Part shown: positions 33,694-47,594 of the stretch, piece by piece
Numbering within the stretch: the first letter of the stretch is position 1
How the letters are laid out: each line of letters starts with the position of its first letter
Assembly (NCBI GenBank): GCA_907164885.2
Contig: OU015493.1
Location: 49,453,390 to 49,517,389, forward strand
DNA length: 64,000 nt
Direction of reading: 5' to 3'
DNA from: Dolomedes plantarius
Lineage: Eukaryota > Arthropoda > Arachnida > Araneae > Dolomedidae
The notes under the pieces: model-generated
What the model saw: the letters and a program-made list of their open reading frames with translations, nothing else
Told to the model about the DNA's origin: nothing
Databases searched by the model: none
Translations under genes and position numbers: made by a program

Positions 33694-35741
33694 ATAAACA
33701 GGGTCCCCACCTATATCCATTACACCCTCCTTAACTTCTAAAGAGTGATAACTTAAGCCATAAAGTTGGTGTCTAGGTATAGTAAAAAGGCTATGCCCTA
33801 CTCGATGATACAACTTTCAGTGCCATCTTTCGGCAAATTTTGGAATTAGCGTTTTTATCTCAAAAACGGTACGAGATACGGGAAATAAATCAATAGCAAA
33901 GTTGTCCAGCATCATCCATTTAGTAAGAAAAGGCACCTTGCGCACATTATTACTCAAAACAGAATGTAAGAAATAAACATTTGTTTGGTCGTGATTTTCA
34001 ACACTATGGCGTCTTTAAACGCGAGCGAATCTCGAAAAGACCATCTCATGGACTAAATACTATCCTGTGTTGTGGCGCAGGGGAAACGCAAGCGATTCGC
34101 ATTAAATTAATGATGTCCATGTTTCTGTACCCACCAGTTGCGAGTTTTCTACAAACTATGAAAACTTTAAACAACCATGTCTGGAATAAAAATCCCACGG
34201 ATATCATGTATAGTGCAAATGAGGATTGAACGTCATACCTGTTCACCAGAGACTAGTGCAGTATAAAAAGGATGATTTTGCTGTGTTATACGTTAAAGCT
34301 GAGGGTTATGGTAAAATTTGGCATTACAGACTATTGCGAGATGTTGTTAATTTACAGTAAATGTGGGCTTAAGGCAAAAGCAGCTGCAAGGCTGTATCGT
34401 AAACATTTTCCTGCAGGCCCGCATTCTACACGGCGGACCCTCGTAAAAGTTGTAAAACGATTAAGGGAGGCGGGCTGCGTGTCCAGCCGACCTCGAGTTC
34501 ATAGATCTCGTAATGTAGGACGAAAAGTGCAACCGGAAGATGTGCTAGAACGCTCTCGCCCATCCTCAAAGCAGCACAAAAATGATCAGTGACAATTGTG
34601 GTCTCTCAAAAAGCCGCGTTTGTAAAATCCTCAGTGATTTAGGTGATCATCCATACCGATCCACACCCGTGCAGGGATTGTTGCCAAGAGATGTCGAAAG
34701 ACGTTACACGTGGTGCAACTTTGTGGTGAATAACTTAGAGGTCCACCGAACATTCCTGATAGACATAATGTGGACAGATGAGGCATGTTTTTCGCGTAAC
34801 AGAATGTGGAATTGACAGAACGTTCATACTTGGTCGATGAAAAATCCGAGATATACTGTCGAAGTTCGACATCAAGTACGCTAGTAGGTAAATGTTTGGT
34901 GTGGAAGTTTTCATGGAGGCTCATTGGGACAGTATTTTACGAGGGAACGTCAACGATTCAACGGTACTTGGAGCTTCTGCAGAATGTAATAACCGACTTT
35001 GTTGAGAATCAACCATTGTACCAACTAAGAAATGTATGGTTCCAACATGACGGTGACCCGCTACATATGACATTAAAAGTAAAGCATTACCTAATGGAGA
35101 CATTCGAGAATCAAGTCATCGGGTATGGTGGTTTCGTAGAGTGGCCCCCGCGCGCACCCGAGTTGAATCCATTGGACTTCTTCTTATGGGGACACATAAA
35201 AGGACAGGTATATGCGACTCCTCCCCCAACATTGCATGATATTCGACGACGCATTACCGATGCTTGTGCCTCCGTAACACCTGCCATGTTGCATAATGTA
35301 CAGCTTGAAATCCAGTCCAGAGAACAAATGTGTATAGTGGTTAATGGAGAGCATTTTCAGCAACATAAATAAATTATCCTGAAGATAGGAAAGTGTCTCA
35401 GTTTCTTTCTTCCACTCTTTATGACGTGACAATTTTCGAAATCGTGACCAAACAAATGTTCATTTTCTAGATTCTGTTTTAAGTATTAATGTAGGCAAGG
35501 TGTCTTTTCTTACTAAATCGATGATGCTGAACAACTTTGCAATTGCCTTTTTTAACGTATCTCGTACCGTTTTTGATATAAATACGCTAATTCTAAAATT
35601 TGCAAATATATGGCATTGTACGTTGTCTCTTCGAGCAGCGTATAGCTTTTTTACTATACCTAAACACCAACTTTATGACCTAAGCTGTCACCGTTTAGGA
35701 GATAAGAGGGTGCAACGGATATAGGTGGGAACCCTGTATAA
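33694..35741 (+). mobile_element. mariner-like element with about 300-bp terminal inverted repeats
   Basis: The left arm starts ACAGGGTCCCCACCTATATC (33698). The inverted right arm starts ACAGGGTTCCCACCTATATC, read back from 35737. The arms stay alignable for about 300 bp, with shared CATAAAGTTGGTGT, AAAAACGGTACGAGATACG, TTTAGTAAGAAAAG and ACATTTGTTTGGTC. The flanks carry the 4-bp direct repeat ATAA (33694-33697 and 35738-35741); the TA dinucleotide expected for mariner does not sit cleanly at both ends. One rightward transposase lies between the arms. Confidence 0.85.
34308..35372 (+). pseudogene. DUF4817-type mariner-like transposase, two frameshifts
   Basis: The preferred start is ATG 34308. 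The N-terminal domain reads YCEMLLIYSKCGLKAKAAAR, then LYRKHFPAGPHSTRRTL, which is the DUF4817 helix-turn-helix. A frameshift near 34580 leads to CGLSKSRVCKILSDLGDHPY, then GLLPRDVERRYTWCNFVV and the first catalytic block IMWTDEACFSRN. A second shift near 34806 leads to the last frame (34806-35372) with VWFQHDGDPLHMT (second acid) and WPPRAPELNPLDFFLWG. The third acid position reads E where most relatives have D (SPDL); I count 36 residues between them. The end (ITDACASVTPAMLHNVQLEI) is family-typical. About 355 codons are preserved, so this is the least damaged DNA-transposon gene here. Confidence 0.82.
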
Positions 35742-37995
35742 ACTAAAAAGTAACATGTAGGTATTTCGGGTATTGGCCGAATAATTTCATTCAAATTACA
35801 ATATCCAGGCAGGGGCATAGCTTAAGTGTGCTTCATCAGGCAGAATTTCACCAAACGTTTACTAGTTAATTGACATAATAAAGTAATATAAGGGATAGGA
35901 GCATATTATGAAGTACATAAAAATGTTATATTATGAAGTACTATGTTGCGGCCCGCATAACGTAAAAAAACATATGCATGTGGCCCGAGAGAATACAAGG
36001 TTGAGTATTACTTCTCTAGATTGACAAAAGTCTTCTATAGAAAAACCATCCTAAACGTTGCATTTTTATTTTGCTGTATGGAGCACGTCCTTAGAAAACA
36101 CTCCCTTACATAACTAAGCAAATTCTTAAGGGACAAATCAAAGAAGAGGTATCACTGATTTTTGTCTTAACTTAGTCTTGATGTTAAAGTGGTGCGGGAA
36201 TCAATGTTGCCGAGAAAATCAAGTTATTCTTATCTTGAAACAGATTATAAAGCTTTTAGAAACAAACTACACAATTCGCATTTGTCCATCATAACAACAT
36301 CGTTAATACAGCATTTTGTGCTGTAGTAGCTAATCTCTCTACTGAACATCAGTATTTATTAACAAATTTCGAAACGGAATTGGTTTTCAATTTATGATAT
36401 TTGATAGGATATACTAAAATATATTGCTAGGCGTGATTATGAAATTTTAATGCAGAATTCCTTTGATCTCTTTTCGTAAAACTTTCTGCAGAATTTTCGA
36501 TTCAAAGTAATTTTTGTTCTATTTACTCACAATGATTTTTCTGTTTATTTAAAATGAAATATACATAAGGAAAATATCAAATTTAAATAAATTCTACTTT
36601 CTTTTCTAATGAAAATATAAAATACCCCCGTTTATTTTAAATTTTTAAATAAATAGGAAATTTATTTTATTATTTAAAATGATTATTTTAAAATGATAAA
36701 TATTTTAAAATAAAAAATAATTTCCATATTATTTTCAATAATAATAATGAAGACATTATTTAAATATTTCCCTATTATTGTATTCAAAAATTACTCTAGA
36801 AAAATAAGATATTATAGTCCTTCAAAGAGATAAACAATTCCCGAGAAAATTCTTTTGATCATGAAGACAAGTTTCTATTTTTTTTTGTTTGTTATGCACA
36901 AAATTAGTTACATTTTACAAATAGAGTATTACTTCGGCAGATATATTAATCGATTTATAAGCTGCAAAATTTTTAAATTTCATTTTTTTTTAAAAATAAA
37001 TTTGCAGTATTTAGACTACTTTTTACCTGACCAAATATTTTAATAGAGGCACATTTATGAAAACACGTATGTGTGATATTTTTCCTATAAAGAAACATTT
37101 GAGAAAATGTTTTAAAAAAATTAAATAATATTGTTTGTCTCGAACCTCTTAATGAGTTAAACCAAGGAAGTCCCTTCTGTCCGGAAAAACCTTGTCAGAC
37201 AGAGAGAGCAAATATTTCGACCTCTTCAAACAAAGGTATTTACTGAGGTTAATCAAACAAAGGTATATACTGAAAACTTGGGGTTATGTCCTGAAAATAT
37301 TAATTTGCACATCAGTGTGTTTGCATGTGTCTTGCAGTCTTAAAATGAAAATAAAAATTATAGTTGTTCTTACGGGTATCTTCAAGATCAGTGTTTTTCA
37401 CCTCGTAGAACACAATTAACGTAGTAAATAACTTTGAACATTTATCGTAGTTTCTGCTTAAATTAGCCGAGCAATTTAAACCGGAGATCTAAAGTCTTTA
37501 TGTTAAGCCACGGGGAATTTTCTTTCTGAATTTTTTAAAAATTCTACACGGAGGAATATTTATTTATAACTACTCTTGTTTAGCACACCAGAGTAGATCT
37601 TTTAAAAGTCCACGCGCTTTTCCTACTTTCTTGAACTCATATGCACCACACTCGCAGCATGTTAAAGTTATTTAACAAATGTTGTCCTCCGAAATAAGGC
37701 AGTTGTACGCAGCATCTCAAATCTCAACTCAGGCAAAATCCGAGGATCAAAATATTTGTTGTTAAATGCATACGCTATTAAAACATATAGAGAAATGCAT
37801 ACCACAGATCCACGTGTAAAACGCATAACAACAATTTTCTGCCATTAATTTCAATGAAATTATATGTATACGTCAATAGTTCTAAGACCAAAAAAATACG
37901 ATTTCTAAAAGTTTCAAAATTTGCAAAGCGTGTGTTATTAATAACCCTTTTATTTCGTGCGCAAAAAACTAAACTCAAAAATATTCATTTCCTTA
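35742..37995. other. AT-rich sequence, no gene seen
   Basis: Several near-pure A/T stretches lie around 36540-36720. Short frames at 36855-37043 and 37192-37419 have no recognisable domain. Confidence 0.4.
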
Positions 37996-38593
37996 TACAG
38001 GGTGTGGCAGAATGACCTTCCACATTTCTTAAGCCCACTGGTAATGAAAGTGGGGAGGGGGACATGGCAACAGTTCGAGCGGATTTTCAAGTTGCCAATA
38101 AACACCATGAGTTGGTCCGGTGAATATCACGGTTACATTACCGAGGCGTTCTTTATAAACAACAATTCTGTAACCACGGAGCTCTGTAACAGAGGGCATT
38201 TAGGACTCTTTGCAACTGATGCAGCACCTGATCGTGAAATAATTCTGCGAGTGGTTTGAAACGTGAAAACAAGAGGGCTTACGTTACCAATGAAACCAAG
38301 TGGAACATTAAAACACCTAAATGTGCAACGAGTTCAAAAGTCCGCTTTTAGTGATGTAGCTCTCGCCATTCCTCCAAAGATGACCAACAGACTGATGGAA
38401 AATGTTAGAGTACGCCTTCGGAGAGCATCACAAATAACAGACACCACCTAAGTGATGTTATTTTCGAAACCTAATGGGAAAATAAAATAGATTTTTAGTT
38501 CTTTCCTAACGTGTAAAGCCTTTTTCTGTAAATTCTTTCATTCTTTTTATACTGTCCTTTTAAATGTGTGTGTCCATTCTGCCACACACTGTA
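37996..38593 (+). mobile_element. internally deleted DUF4817-type mariner-like element
   Basis: CAGGGTGTGGCAGAATGACC (37998) is inverted at the right as CAGTGTGTGGCAGAATGGAC read from 38591. TA lies at 37996-37997 and 38592-38593. Only 594 bp separate the ends, holding the N-terminus joined directly to the C-terminus of a transposase. Confidence 0.88.
38100..38490 (+). pseudogene. transposase N-terminal DUF4817 block fused to the C-terminal tail by deletion
   Basis: SWSGEYHGYITEAFFINNNS and VTTELCNRGHLGLF (38110-38215) correspond to the family's opening WSGExRxFxVExFxxNxxSV block. VPDRxTILRWV is recognisable as APDREIILRVV, followed by a stop at 38257. The linker is followed by VALAIPPKMTNRLMENVRVR and a tail ending near 38480 (after a stop, VMLFSKP). 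That tail matches the usual IPPQMxxRVMxNxRxRLxxC...HLSDVIFKT ending. The whole catalytic core is missing. Confidence 0.8.
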
Positions 38594-39534
38594 TGTTATA
38601 AGGGAGATACGATTACGAACTTTCCCCGTAGCTTAATACGGGAACTAAATATTTGCAACGGCAACCCAAAAACACCCGTGAACAAAATTTCTTTTATTAA
38701 TTTTTTTATCTTCATGTTGCTCTCGCAATAAGTAGCATCCATTAAAATTCTAAATATCTAGTCTTATCCAGATTTTGTATATGAAAATTAATTAAGATTA
38801 TTTTGATAAGATATATTTTTCATCATTATCTTAATTAATCTTACTCATATTATAGCTGTACCCACTTTATGCATAATAAATAGTTAAGCCTTTATTATTG
38901 TTGCTAAATTTAGACACAACTCAATATTTATGATTTCCGGGTAAATTAGGATTTACATACATTCGAACTAAATATATTATTGAACCTACAAACATTTCAT
39001 TCTTTTAATTTTCTCCCTACAGGTTTTGAGTTTTAAAGGTGATCTATTCTGACATAAATCCGATGTTTAAGTTTTAAATAGGGGACTGGTGTCAATAATA
39101 AAGAATGTCGTTATTGACGGGGAAGTGGAAGTCTAATTAATCACTATAGCCTGTCCCGGCCGATTTTATGGCAAAGTTTAACCTGACTAGCGTTAAAAAC
39201 GGACCTTACTGACTACACTTATGGGAAAGTGCACTTATGCGGCTAGTGGGCAAATATCTGGTATCTAAACATTTAAAGTCTTACATGAAATTTTCAGTCC
39301 AGTACTATTGTAAACAGCTGTATACGATTATAAACGTATGTTTATCTTATAAACATATATTACATACATAACATATAAACATATGTTAATGTTTGTAAAC
39401 ATATGTTTATTTCATGTTAAATACTGTTTATTTACAGTCATCAATCGTTACATTTCAACATGTAACCCTTTGGCGATATTCTTAGAATTGTAGTGATAGT
39501 GGAGACAAATTTGGCGGAATTTTCGGTGCGCGGA
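38594..39534. other. AT-rich sequence, no gene seen
   Basis: An inverted pair of TTAATTAAGAT-type sequences occurs around 38790-38840. Clustered short inverted repeats of AAACATATGTTTA occur at 39330-39410. No gene. Confidence 0.5.
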
Positions 39535-39537
39535 GAA

Positions 39538-40109
<572 letters not shown>

Positions 40110-40323
40110 TCGTGGTGGTTACAGAATTAGTGTTTTTAAAGAACGCTTCGATAACGAAACTGGGTTGTTCACCGGACCACCGCATGGTGTATACTGACAA
40201 ATAGAAAATCCGCTCTGACCGTTGCCCACTCCAGCACAGGCCTTCCCCCTCTCCTCCGCCCAACATACACACACGCTCACACTCGTACCAGTGACCTTCA
40301 GCAAAGAGTCCATTCTGCCCCAA
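40110..40323 (-). mobile_element. 5'-end fragment of the same family as the 38.0-kb element
   Basis: Read leftward from GGGGCAGAATGGACTC (40323 inward), the sequence reaches RWSGEQPSFVIEAFFKNTNS and VTTTTK, clearly parallel to the 38.0-kb copy. Similarity ends at about 40110, and the outermost TIR bases are degraded. It is a truncated copy in opposite orientation. Confidence 0.7.
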
Positions 40324-40520
40324 CTTCTATACCAGTACCGTAGACAATTTCCTATTTAACTCTGAAATGTGAAAATTGTTCGAAAGTTTATTTGTAAAAA
40401 TACTGTGGTAAAAAATAGGAATCCCCTGTATAACATTTGCATTTTGTATTTTATCAATATCGTAAAAAAATTTAATATTATCCATACTTCAAATGCTTAG
40501 TAATATACAATTTAACCTTC

Positions 40521-41400
40521 TAATAGAATTATATAGACTTCCGTTAGTAAACAGCCTTAAACTCTCGCGTAAATACACACTGAATTACTGCTATTTGAAG
40601 ACAAATCGTAGACATTTGAAGAAGGAATTTAAGCACTGTCTCAGAGAAAGAAAAAAAGTCAGACTGGAAGAAAAAAAGTTTAAAGTCAAATCACAAATAT
40701 TCGGCATGCTTTACAAGAGTATAGAATTAAAAACACATTTAATAGAAAACCGTCTGGAATTCTGTCTGGATTTAAGAATATAAAATATTTACTTGCATCT
40801 TAATATTGCATGTTAATTTTAGAGAATTAAACAAAAATTCCTTTGGACGAGAGATAATTGTTCTTCGAATATCTTAAATGAATCATTTATAAAACAAAGG
40901 ACGCTACTATAAACACAAATTGAAGCTGAAACTCTAAACGAAAATTCCATTTTACTTTGAATCCAAAGCATATATTATTCATTCTTTCGATAGGAGTATA
41001 ATAAGAATGCAAGAACTCCAGATTTCTGGAAATTTTACTTTACTGTACTTTACTGTATAAAGAAGTGCCGAATTCCTATGTATTTAAATACTCAAACTTT
41101 TAAAATGTTTCCGCTATTTCGTACGGTTGCTTCATTTAATTAATATTTCCATTATGTTACTGACGTTATAAAGGTAGAATAGCTCGATAAAATTCTCATT
41201 AGAATGTGAAAGGAAGAAAGAAATATTATTAAAGTGTCACTTTCATAATTATCTACTATGTGGTAGCTAAGAATTTTTTTTTAAATACTAGGAATTTAGG
41301 ATAAGAAATATTACATTGTGTATTGATACAGATGTATTATTATTGTTTATAATATAAATTAAAAGCATTTATTTCAATTTAATTGAAATTTAAAATATGG
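40521..41400. repeat. interspersed repeat P, copy 1 (longest)
   Basis: Shares TATATAGACTTCCGTTAGTA, AACAGCCTTAA, TGTAAATACACACTGAATTA-like and GAAAACTGTCTGGAGTACTG-like blocks with copies at 45168 and 62262. A downstream part (ATAAACACAAATTGAAG) is shared with the 45-kb copy. A further part (ATGTTACTGACGTTATAAAG, TAGAATGTGAAA) is shared with the 62-kb copy. The 96-codon frame inside is not conserved between copies. Confidence 0.8.
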
Positions 41401-41432
41401 AAAATTTATATCATATTCATGTATATATGTAC

Positions 41433-41464
41433 ACACGCGCACACACACACACACACACACACAT

Positions 41465-41508
<44 letters not shown>

Positions 41509-41509
41509 T
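41433..41509. repeat. (AC)n(AT)n(AC)n microsatellite
   Basis: Compound dinucleotide tract that runs directly into the left end of a Tc1 element. The matching TA tract reappears on the element's right side (42999-43011). Confidence 0.95.
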
Positions 41510-42998
41510 GGTTATCAAAAATTAGGGAAAAGTCGCAAAAATAGCGATTACTCAAAAAGTTACGCGTAGAATTTAATGAAACTTCTACACATTATACAAC
41601 ACATAGGTAGGTATAAAATAGCATAAAAAGAAATCGCCAGACAATTATGGTGTTATAGAAATAAGCATATTTATACAATAAACAAATAGGATGTACCTTT
41701 AATATGGCGTATGATCCCCCCGAAAAGCAATACAGCACATACAGCCATGTGTGATGCTATGAGTTCGGTCTATGAGTTTGGTAGAAAGTGAGAGCCATTG
41801 CTCTTGCAAAGCAGTTGCAGGCATGACTAGGGTCCTAGGACGAGGATTAAGAGCAGCTATACGTCGTCCTAAAGCGTCCCAAACATGCTCGATAGCATTC
41901 AGTTCTGGTGATCGAATTGGCCACACCATGCGCTCAATTGTTTCCTGCCCAAGATAAGCATCCAATATGCGAGCCCTGTGCGGTCTCGTGTTATCGTCTT
42001 GTAGCACGAAAGCATCAAATATTACCCCGGAATAAGGACACACATAAGCCTCAAGGATGTCATCTCTATGGGTGTGAGCATTCACATTTCCACGGGGAAA
42101 GACATGGAGGTCTGTGCTTCCACCCAAAGAGATACCACCCCAAACGCAGACACTGCCTGATCCGTATGCATCTGTTTGAGGAATGTGTGATGGATGAAAA
42201 CGAGTTCCAGATTCTCTCCAAATCAAGTTACGCCTACTATCGCTTTGTATGCTAAACCTGGACTCATCCGTAAATAGAACAGCCCTCGATGGATCACGCG
42301 TCCAGTGGACATGTTGACGTGCCCACTACAAACATTCCCGCCTATGGCGTGACGTAAGCGGGACGCAAATGGCTGGTCGCGTCGCAAAAAGATCACCTTC
42401 GTGAAGTCTTCTACGCACGGTTGACGTTGATAGGACTTATAGTTATAGGACTTCCGGAGCTTGCAGCGAGGGGGGTGGGGTTTAACTCCGTCTGAGTTCA
42501 GACGGAGTTGCTGTTCTATTCCTTCGTGTGCATAATGACAAATATCGGTCATCGGCACTCATCGTAGCGTATGGCTGTCCTTGGCTGAACCTCCTGGATG
42601 CCGATTCCGTGGTTAAAAATCGTTGCCAATATCTATGAAACACAGACGGACTCACATTTAGCCATCTGGTCACTTCTGTCTGACTTTGTCCTGCCTCTAT
42701 TCTCCGAATAGCTCACCATCGCAATTCTTTCGTCAAATGATGCCTGGAGGTCATTGTTACAATTTGGCTATGCCAAATGTCTAATCTCAGCCTCGCAGCG
42801 ACAATTACCGTCTTGCTCTGAGACATACACTTTTACGCCCCTCGCAAATGACGTATTCCGACTCCAGCGCCACTATTTTGTATAATGTAGAATTTTTCAC
42901 CACCTTATACTTAACAACATATTCAACTTTTAAACAGATTATCCGAGTTTTTGAACGTTTATCCCCCTTTTGGTGATTTTTCCTTATTTTTGATAACT
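41510..42998 (-). mobile_element. Tc1-like (DD34E) element inserted in a microsatellite
   Basis: GGTTATCAAAAATTAGGGAA on the left and, inverted from 42998, AGTTATCAAAAATAAGGAAA on the right form the terminal repeats, with weaker similarity further inward. The roughly 1.49-kb size and a single leftward transposase fit Tc1. The flanks are TA/AC microsatellite on both sides. Confidence 0.88.
41699..42754 (-). pseudogene. Tc1-like transposase, frameshifted
   Basis: The start is probably the ATG at 42754 (TSRHHLTKELRW, then a stop). The paired helix-turn-helix region continues as AIRRIEAGQSQTEVTRWLNV and SPSVFHRYWQRF (42482-42673), then GQPYATMSADDRYL. After a damaged middle, SGHVNMSTGRVIHRGLFYL lies near the first catalytic block, whose F[ST]DE is degraded. 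The last frame (41699-42226) is clean: SGTRFHPSHIPQTDAYGSGS, VCVWGGISLGG, FVLQDDNTRPHRARILDAYL and WPIRSPELNAIEHVWDALGR. There are exactly 34 residues between the last D of QDD and the E of IEH, the DD34E spacing. Two or more shifts and a stop inactivate it. Confidence 0.85.
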
Positions 42999-43959
42999 AA
43001 TATATATATATATCTTCATTCCGAGTTACTTTCAAGAGGACCGCTGCCAGCCGTCTTCACGTAGGATCACTGTGGAGTCTTCACTGTGGAGAGCTAATCT
43101 GCGCTGTTTCCAGGATATTCGCTTGGAGAAGAACGTTTTACTCAATCGGAGGAATCTGTTTGTGCCTGACATCGAACTTTACAGCTGAGTTATTCTCATC
43201 GAGAAAACTTTCGCTGCCAAGTTCTATCTCTACTAGAGATAAATGTACAATGTAACAAAGCCTCAGTTCTATCAAGTGAAGTGCACGAAAAGATAAAATT
43301 TAATTGGGGTTTTAATTTTCTTGTTTTTCTAAATCGAATTTTTGAGATTAATTGTAATTAATTATCTTCTGGGGACTTGCCGTGTGGGAACTGGCTATTC
43401 CTGCACATGAGTCCTCATTTGAGAGAGAGGGTGAAAACTGTGATATCATGAAGGGTGATTAAACTAGCTGAATTGACTTAATAGTATTTATTTTCAAAAT
43501 TATAATTTTTAAGGGATATCAGAGAATAGTTCGAAGACATGTCAAAAGATGGCAGCACAATACAGAAGCTGTTGGGAATATCCTTGAGTATTCGAGTAAT
43601 TTATTACAAACAATGCATACGTAACGAAGATTCACGCGATTCTGACTCACCAATGTCATGGGTTGCTGACTAATTTCCTCACGCGCTAAACTCCCACGGA
43701 ATTATCATAAGCCGTGAGTGAAAACATACCACGGCGTTTTAATAGTACAGAAGAAGGTTGGATTAGCTAGAAAGAAGAGGACGGGTTTTTCGCGGGTGAG
43801 AGTTTGAGAGAAATATCCGGATGAACTTGCTGGAACTGAAGTTATCTTAATCTAGGAGAATAAACTATGTTGCTTTTACGTAACGACTGCTCACACGTGA
43901 CATGATTGTATACGACTACCAATTAAAGATTATTATAGGAGGACAAGTTGAAGGCTCGA

Positions 43960-43960
<1 letters not shown>
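42999..43960. other. no recognised gene
   Basis: Less AT-rich than its surroundings and without long open frames. I recognise nothing in it. Confidence 0.4.
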
Positions 43961-43961
<1 letters not shown>

Positions 43962-44006
<45 letters not shown>

Positions 44007-44045
44007 ATCTATATATATAATATATTATTATATATATATATATAT

Positions 44046-44083
<38 letters not shown>

Positions 44084-44595
44084 TAATATGTATATAGTAT
44101 ATTAATATAATACTATATATAGGGGGTGTTAAAGGGTAAATATATATGGAATATATATATAGTATATAATATATATATAGATCTATGTATTATATATGCA
44201 TAATATTATAGGGATATATATATATTATATATATATTATATATATAGTGATATATAATAATATATATATAATATATATGTATATATAATAGACATATATG
44301 ATATATAGATATATGTATAGATATATTATATGTATATTAAGATATTATATAGTGTATATACATATGTTTATGAGATATATATATATATAATTATATATAT
44401 ATGTATATATATATGTAGTATCATATATATAATATATATGTAGAATAGATTATATATATAGATATATGATATATAAAATATATTATATATAATATAGAAT
44501 AATATAGTAGATATATAGGTAGTATATAAAAGATATAGATATATAGATATATAATATATATAATAGATATGTGTGTGTGTGTGTGTGTGTGTGTC
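43962..44595. repeat. compound microsatellite with a long degenerate TA core
   Basis: (TC)n at 43962-44003, then about 560 bp that is almost only A and T in imperfect TATATA order with scattered G, then (GT)n at 44571-44594. The imperfection contrasts with the pure TA arrays elsewhere in the window. It may be an old decayed array or low-accuracy consensus over a hard repeat. Confidence 0.9.
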
Positions 44596-45167
44596 AAAAC
44601 ATTAATTGAAAAAATTACGGGGGGCTTTAGAATAGCAAAATTTAACATTGAAATCATTATCAAAACGCGTTGAAGAAAGGGTTTTTCTCAGTTTCGGGAA
44701 GTGACCTCGATTCGCGAAAGTAAATTGAAGTTCCATCGGGGAAATCTATTTTGGATGTACAGGTTTAGCGCGTAAAGAATGCTGGCATAATCAAAAGACA
44801 CTTCTGGAACTTTCCATGTGGTGTTTGTGCATGCGCGGTATGGGGGGGGGGGCGCTCTGAGAAGAATATAGAATTAGTCGCAGATCGAGCTGAGAGTTCG
44901 TTGCTAGCGGGTGCGCTGCTCAGCGCCGCAGAGTTTAAAATGGCCATTCTAGTTTAAAGACTTTGAGCGTGGTTCTTTCAAGATACCAATAAATTAACTG
45001 ACTTGGATGATGGACTGTTTATTTGATAAAAATACCTTCTAATCGCCAGCATTGTTACAGACATGATGACTGCAAGTATTTTTACTATAACGGGTGTTAA
45101 GTAAGCACCCGTCATATATATATCATTATCGCTTCAAACGTATACTTTCACTTCGTTACTTTTCTGA
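44596..45167. other. no recognised gene
   Basis: Contains a GC-rich patch with a G run (44839-44850) and a short hairpin, CGGGTGTTAAGTAAGCACCCG, near 45092. No coding motif. Confidence 0.4.
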
Positions 45168-45660
45168 TAGAAATATATAGACCTCCGTTAGTCAACAGCC
45201 TTAAGTTGTCGTGTAAATACATACTGAACTATTTGAGGACAAAACTTAGCCATTTGAGAATAATTTATGCGTACTCTGGTGGAAAAAATATAAACTCGAA
45301 GTAATTTAAAATCGAAATTACAAACATTTGGCATTCTTTACAAGTATAGAATTAAAGACAGGGTTAATAGAAAACTGTCTGGAGTACTGTCTGGACTAAA
45401 CAAAATGAATTATTCACTTCCATTTTAATATTTCCTGTAAATTTAAGTGAACTGAAATAAAAAGTTTTCGAACGTGAGATAATTGTCTTTCAGATATTTT
45501 AAAGGAACCGAGACAAAGGACTGTGCTTTAAACACAAATTGAAAGTAATATTCTAAACGAAACCTTCATTTTACTCTGGGTACCGGACATATTTTATTCA
45601 TTCATTCAAAGAGCGCATAATAGGAATTTAAGAAGTCCGATTTGAGGTATTTTCGCTTAA
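45168..45660. repeat. interspersed repeat P, copy 2
   Basis: Aligns with the 40.5-kb copy through the CTGTCTGGAGTACTGTCTGG block and the ATAAACACAAATTGAAAG-like block. It ends shortly before the 45.85-kb microsatellite. Confidence 0.8.
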
Positions 45661-45849
45661 CAATACCAACTATCACTTTTAAAGAAGTGAAAACCACCTC
45701 TTCTTTTACACAGATAAATTCATCGTATTTTCTGGGTAATTCCCACGATTATTTTGTTAACTTATTATCATGGTAATGATACAGCAATACTATTATCATA
45801 TGTCATATTATCATATAAACAAATTTCACTGAAATAGAATTCTATATGT

Positions 45850-46735
<886 letters not shown>

Positions 46736-46737
46736 GG

Positions 46738-47199
46738 AAATTAATAAGCAATTCGGCTGACAGTATGAAAATTAGAAAATTTACAATCTTAGAAGCAATG
46801 TACCAGATAACATCAGCATGGAAAGACGTTTCTTCACCCACAATAAAAAACTGCTTTCGCGTTGCCGGAATTCACAAAGAACTTGTAGTGGAACTGCAAA
46901 GTACGGATGTAGAAATCAACAAAGATGACATTACCCCTGAAAAATGGAGAAGTCTTGTTGTAGATGAGGATGTTTCAATTCAAGATTTCTACAATTGTGA
47001 TGAATCTGTTTAAACGTCAGTTTACAGAAATGAAGAACAAATTTATGAAGATATAGTAAATGAAAACACTGTGTCAGACAAAGAAAGTGAAGTTGAAGAC
47101 ACGGAAAACGAAACACTGCCACCGTCGTACAAAGATGAAACTTCCGCTTTAGACGTTCCCCCACGCTCTATTACATCGAATATGGAAGATGACATTTAA
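46738..47199 (+). pseudogene. Tigger-like transposase C-terminal tail
   Basis: KIRKFTILEAMYQITSAWKD followed by VSSPTIKNCFRVAGIHKE matches the segment after the DDE core of Tigger/jerky-like transposases (AL-ML--AW--VS--TI-NCF-HAGF). An acidic region with WRSLVVDEDVSIQDFYNCDE follows, then a stop at 47011. The same frame continues beyond it as an acidic stretch to 47199. Confidence 0.7.
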
Positions 47200-47513
47200 C
47201 AGTTAACAGTTTAGAAAATCCGGAAAAGAGGATAACGAAAACAATGCGAAAAATGAAGCAATCAATACCTTTTGACTTTTTTAAAGCCTAATTTATTGTA
47301 TTGTTTGTACTCTTTTTTCAATATAATTTAAAATAACAATCATAATAAAAATAACATTTTAAAACATGCCAATAGATTAAGAAATGTATTGACAGTCCTA
47401 AGCCTGTAAATTGGGAGGAGATGTGTGACTTTTTCACAAATTCTGTTAAAGGGCGAACTCTACTTAAGGACGACTTTTCACGGTCCCTTGAAAGTCGTTA
47501 AACAGAGAGCCAA

Positions 47514-47516
<3 letters not shown>
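46738..47516 (+). mobile_element. pogo/Tigger element, right half only
   Basis: The right end reads GAAAGTCGTTAAACAGAGAG CCAACTG (47490-47516) next to TA; inverted, it gives CAGTTGGCTCTCTGTTTAAC, a Tigger/pogo-type terminus. The interior carries the transposase C-terminus. The left part is missing, the boundary being the abrupt junction with the Tc1 half at about 46736. Confidence 0.72.

Positions 47517-47590
<74 letters not shown>
47517..47590. repeat. (TA)n microsatellite
   Basis: Perfect TA array lying exactly between the Tigger right terminus and the left LTR of the next element. Confidence 0.98.

Positions 47591-47594
<4 letters not shown>

Noticed and set aside
41699..42673. Tc1 transposase as a functional gene.
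   Set aside because: C-terminal frame is clean, but the N-terminal part has stops and shifts and the first catalytic block is damaged.
44600..45059. Possible solo LTR ending TTGTTACA with AATAAA-like sequence before it.
   Set aside because: No left terminus, no target duplication and no second copy could be found.
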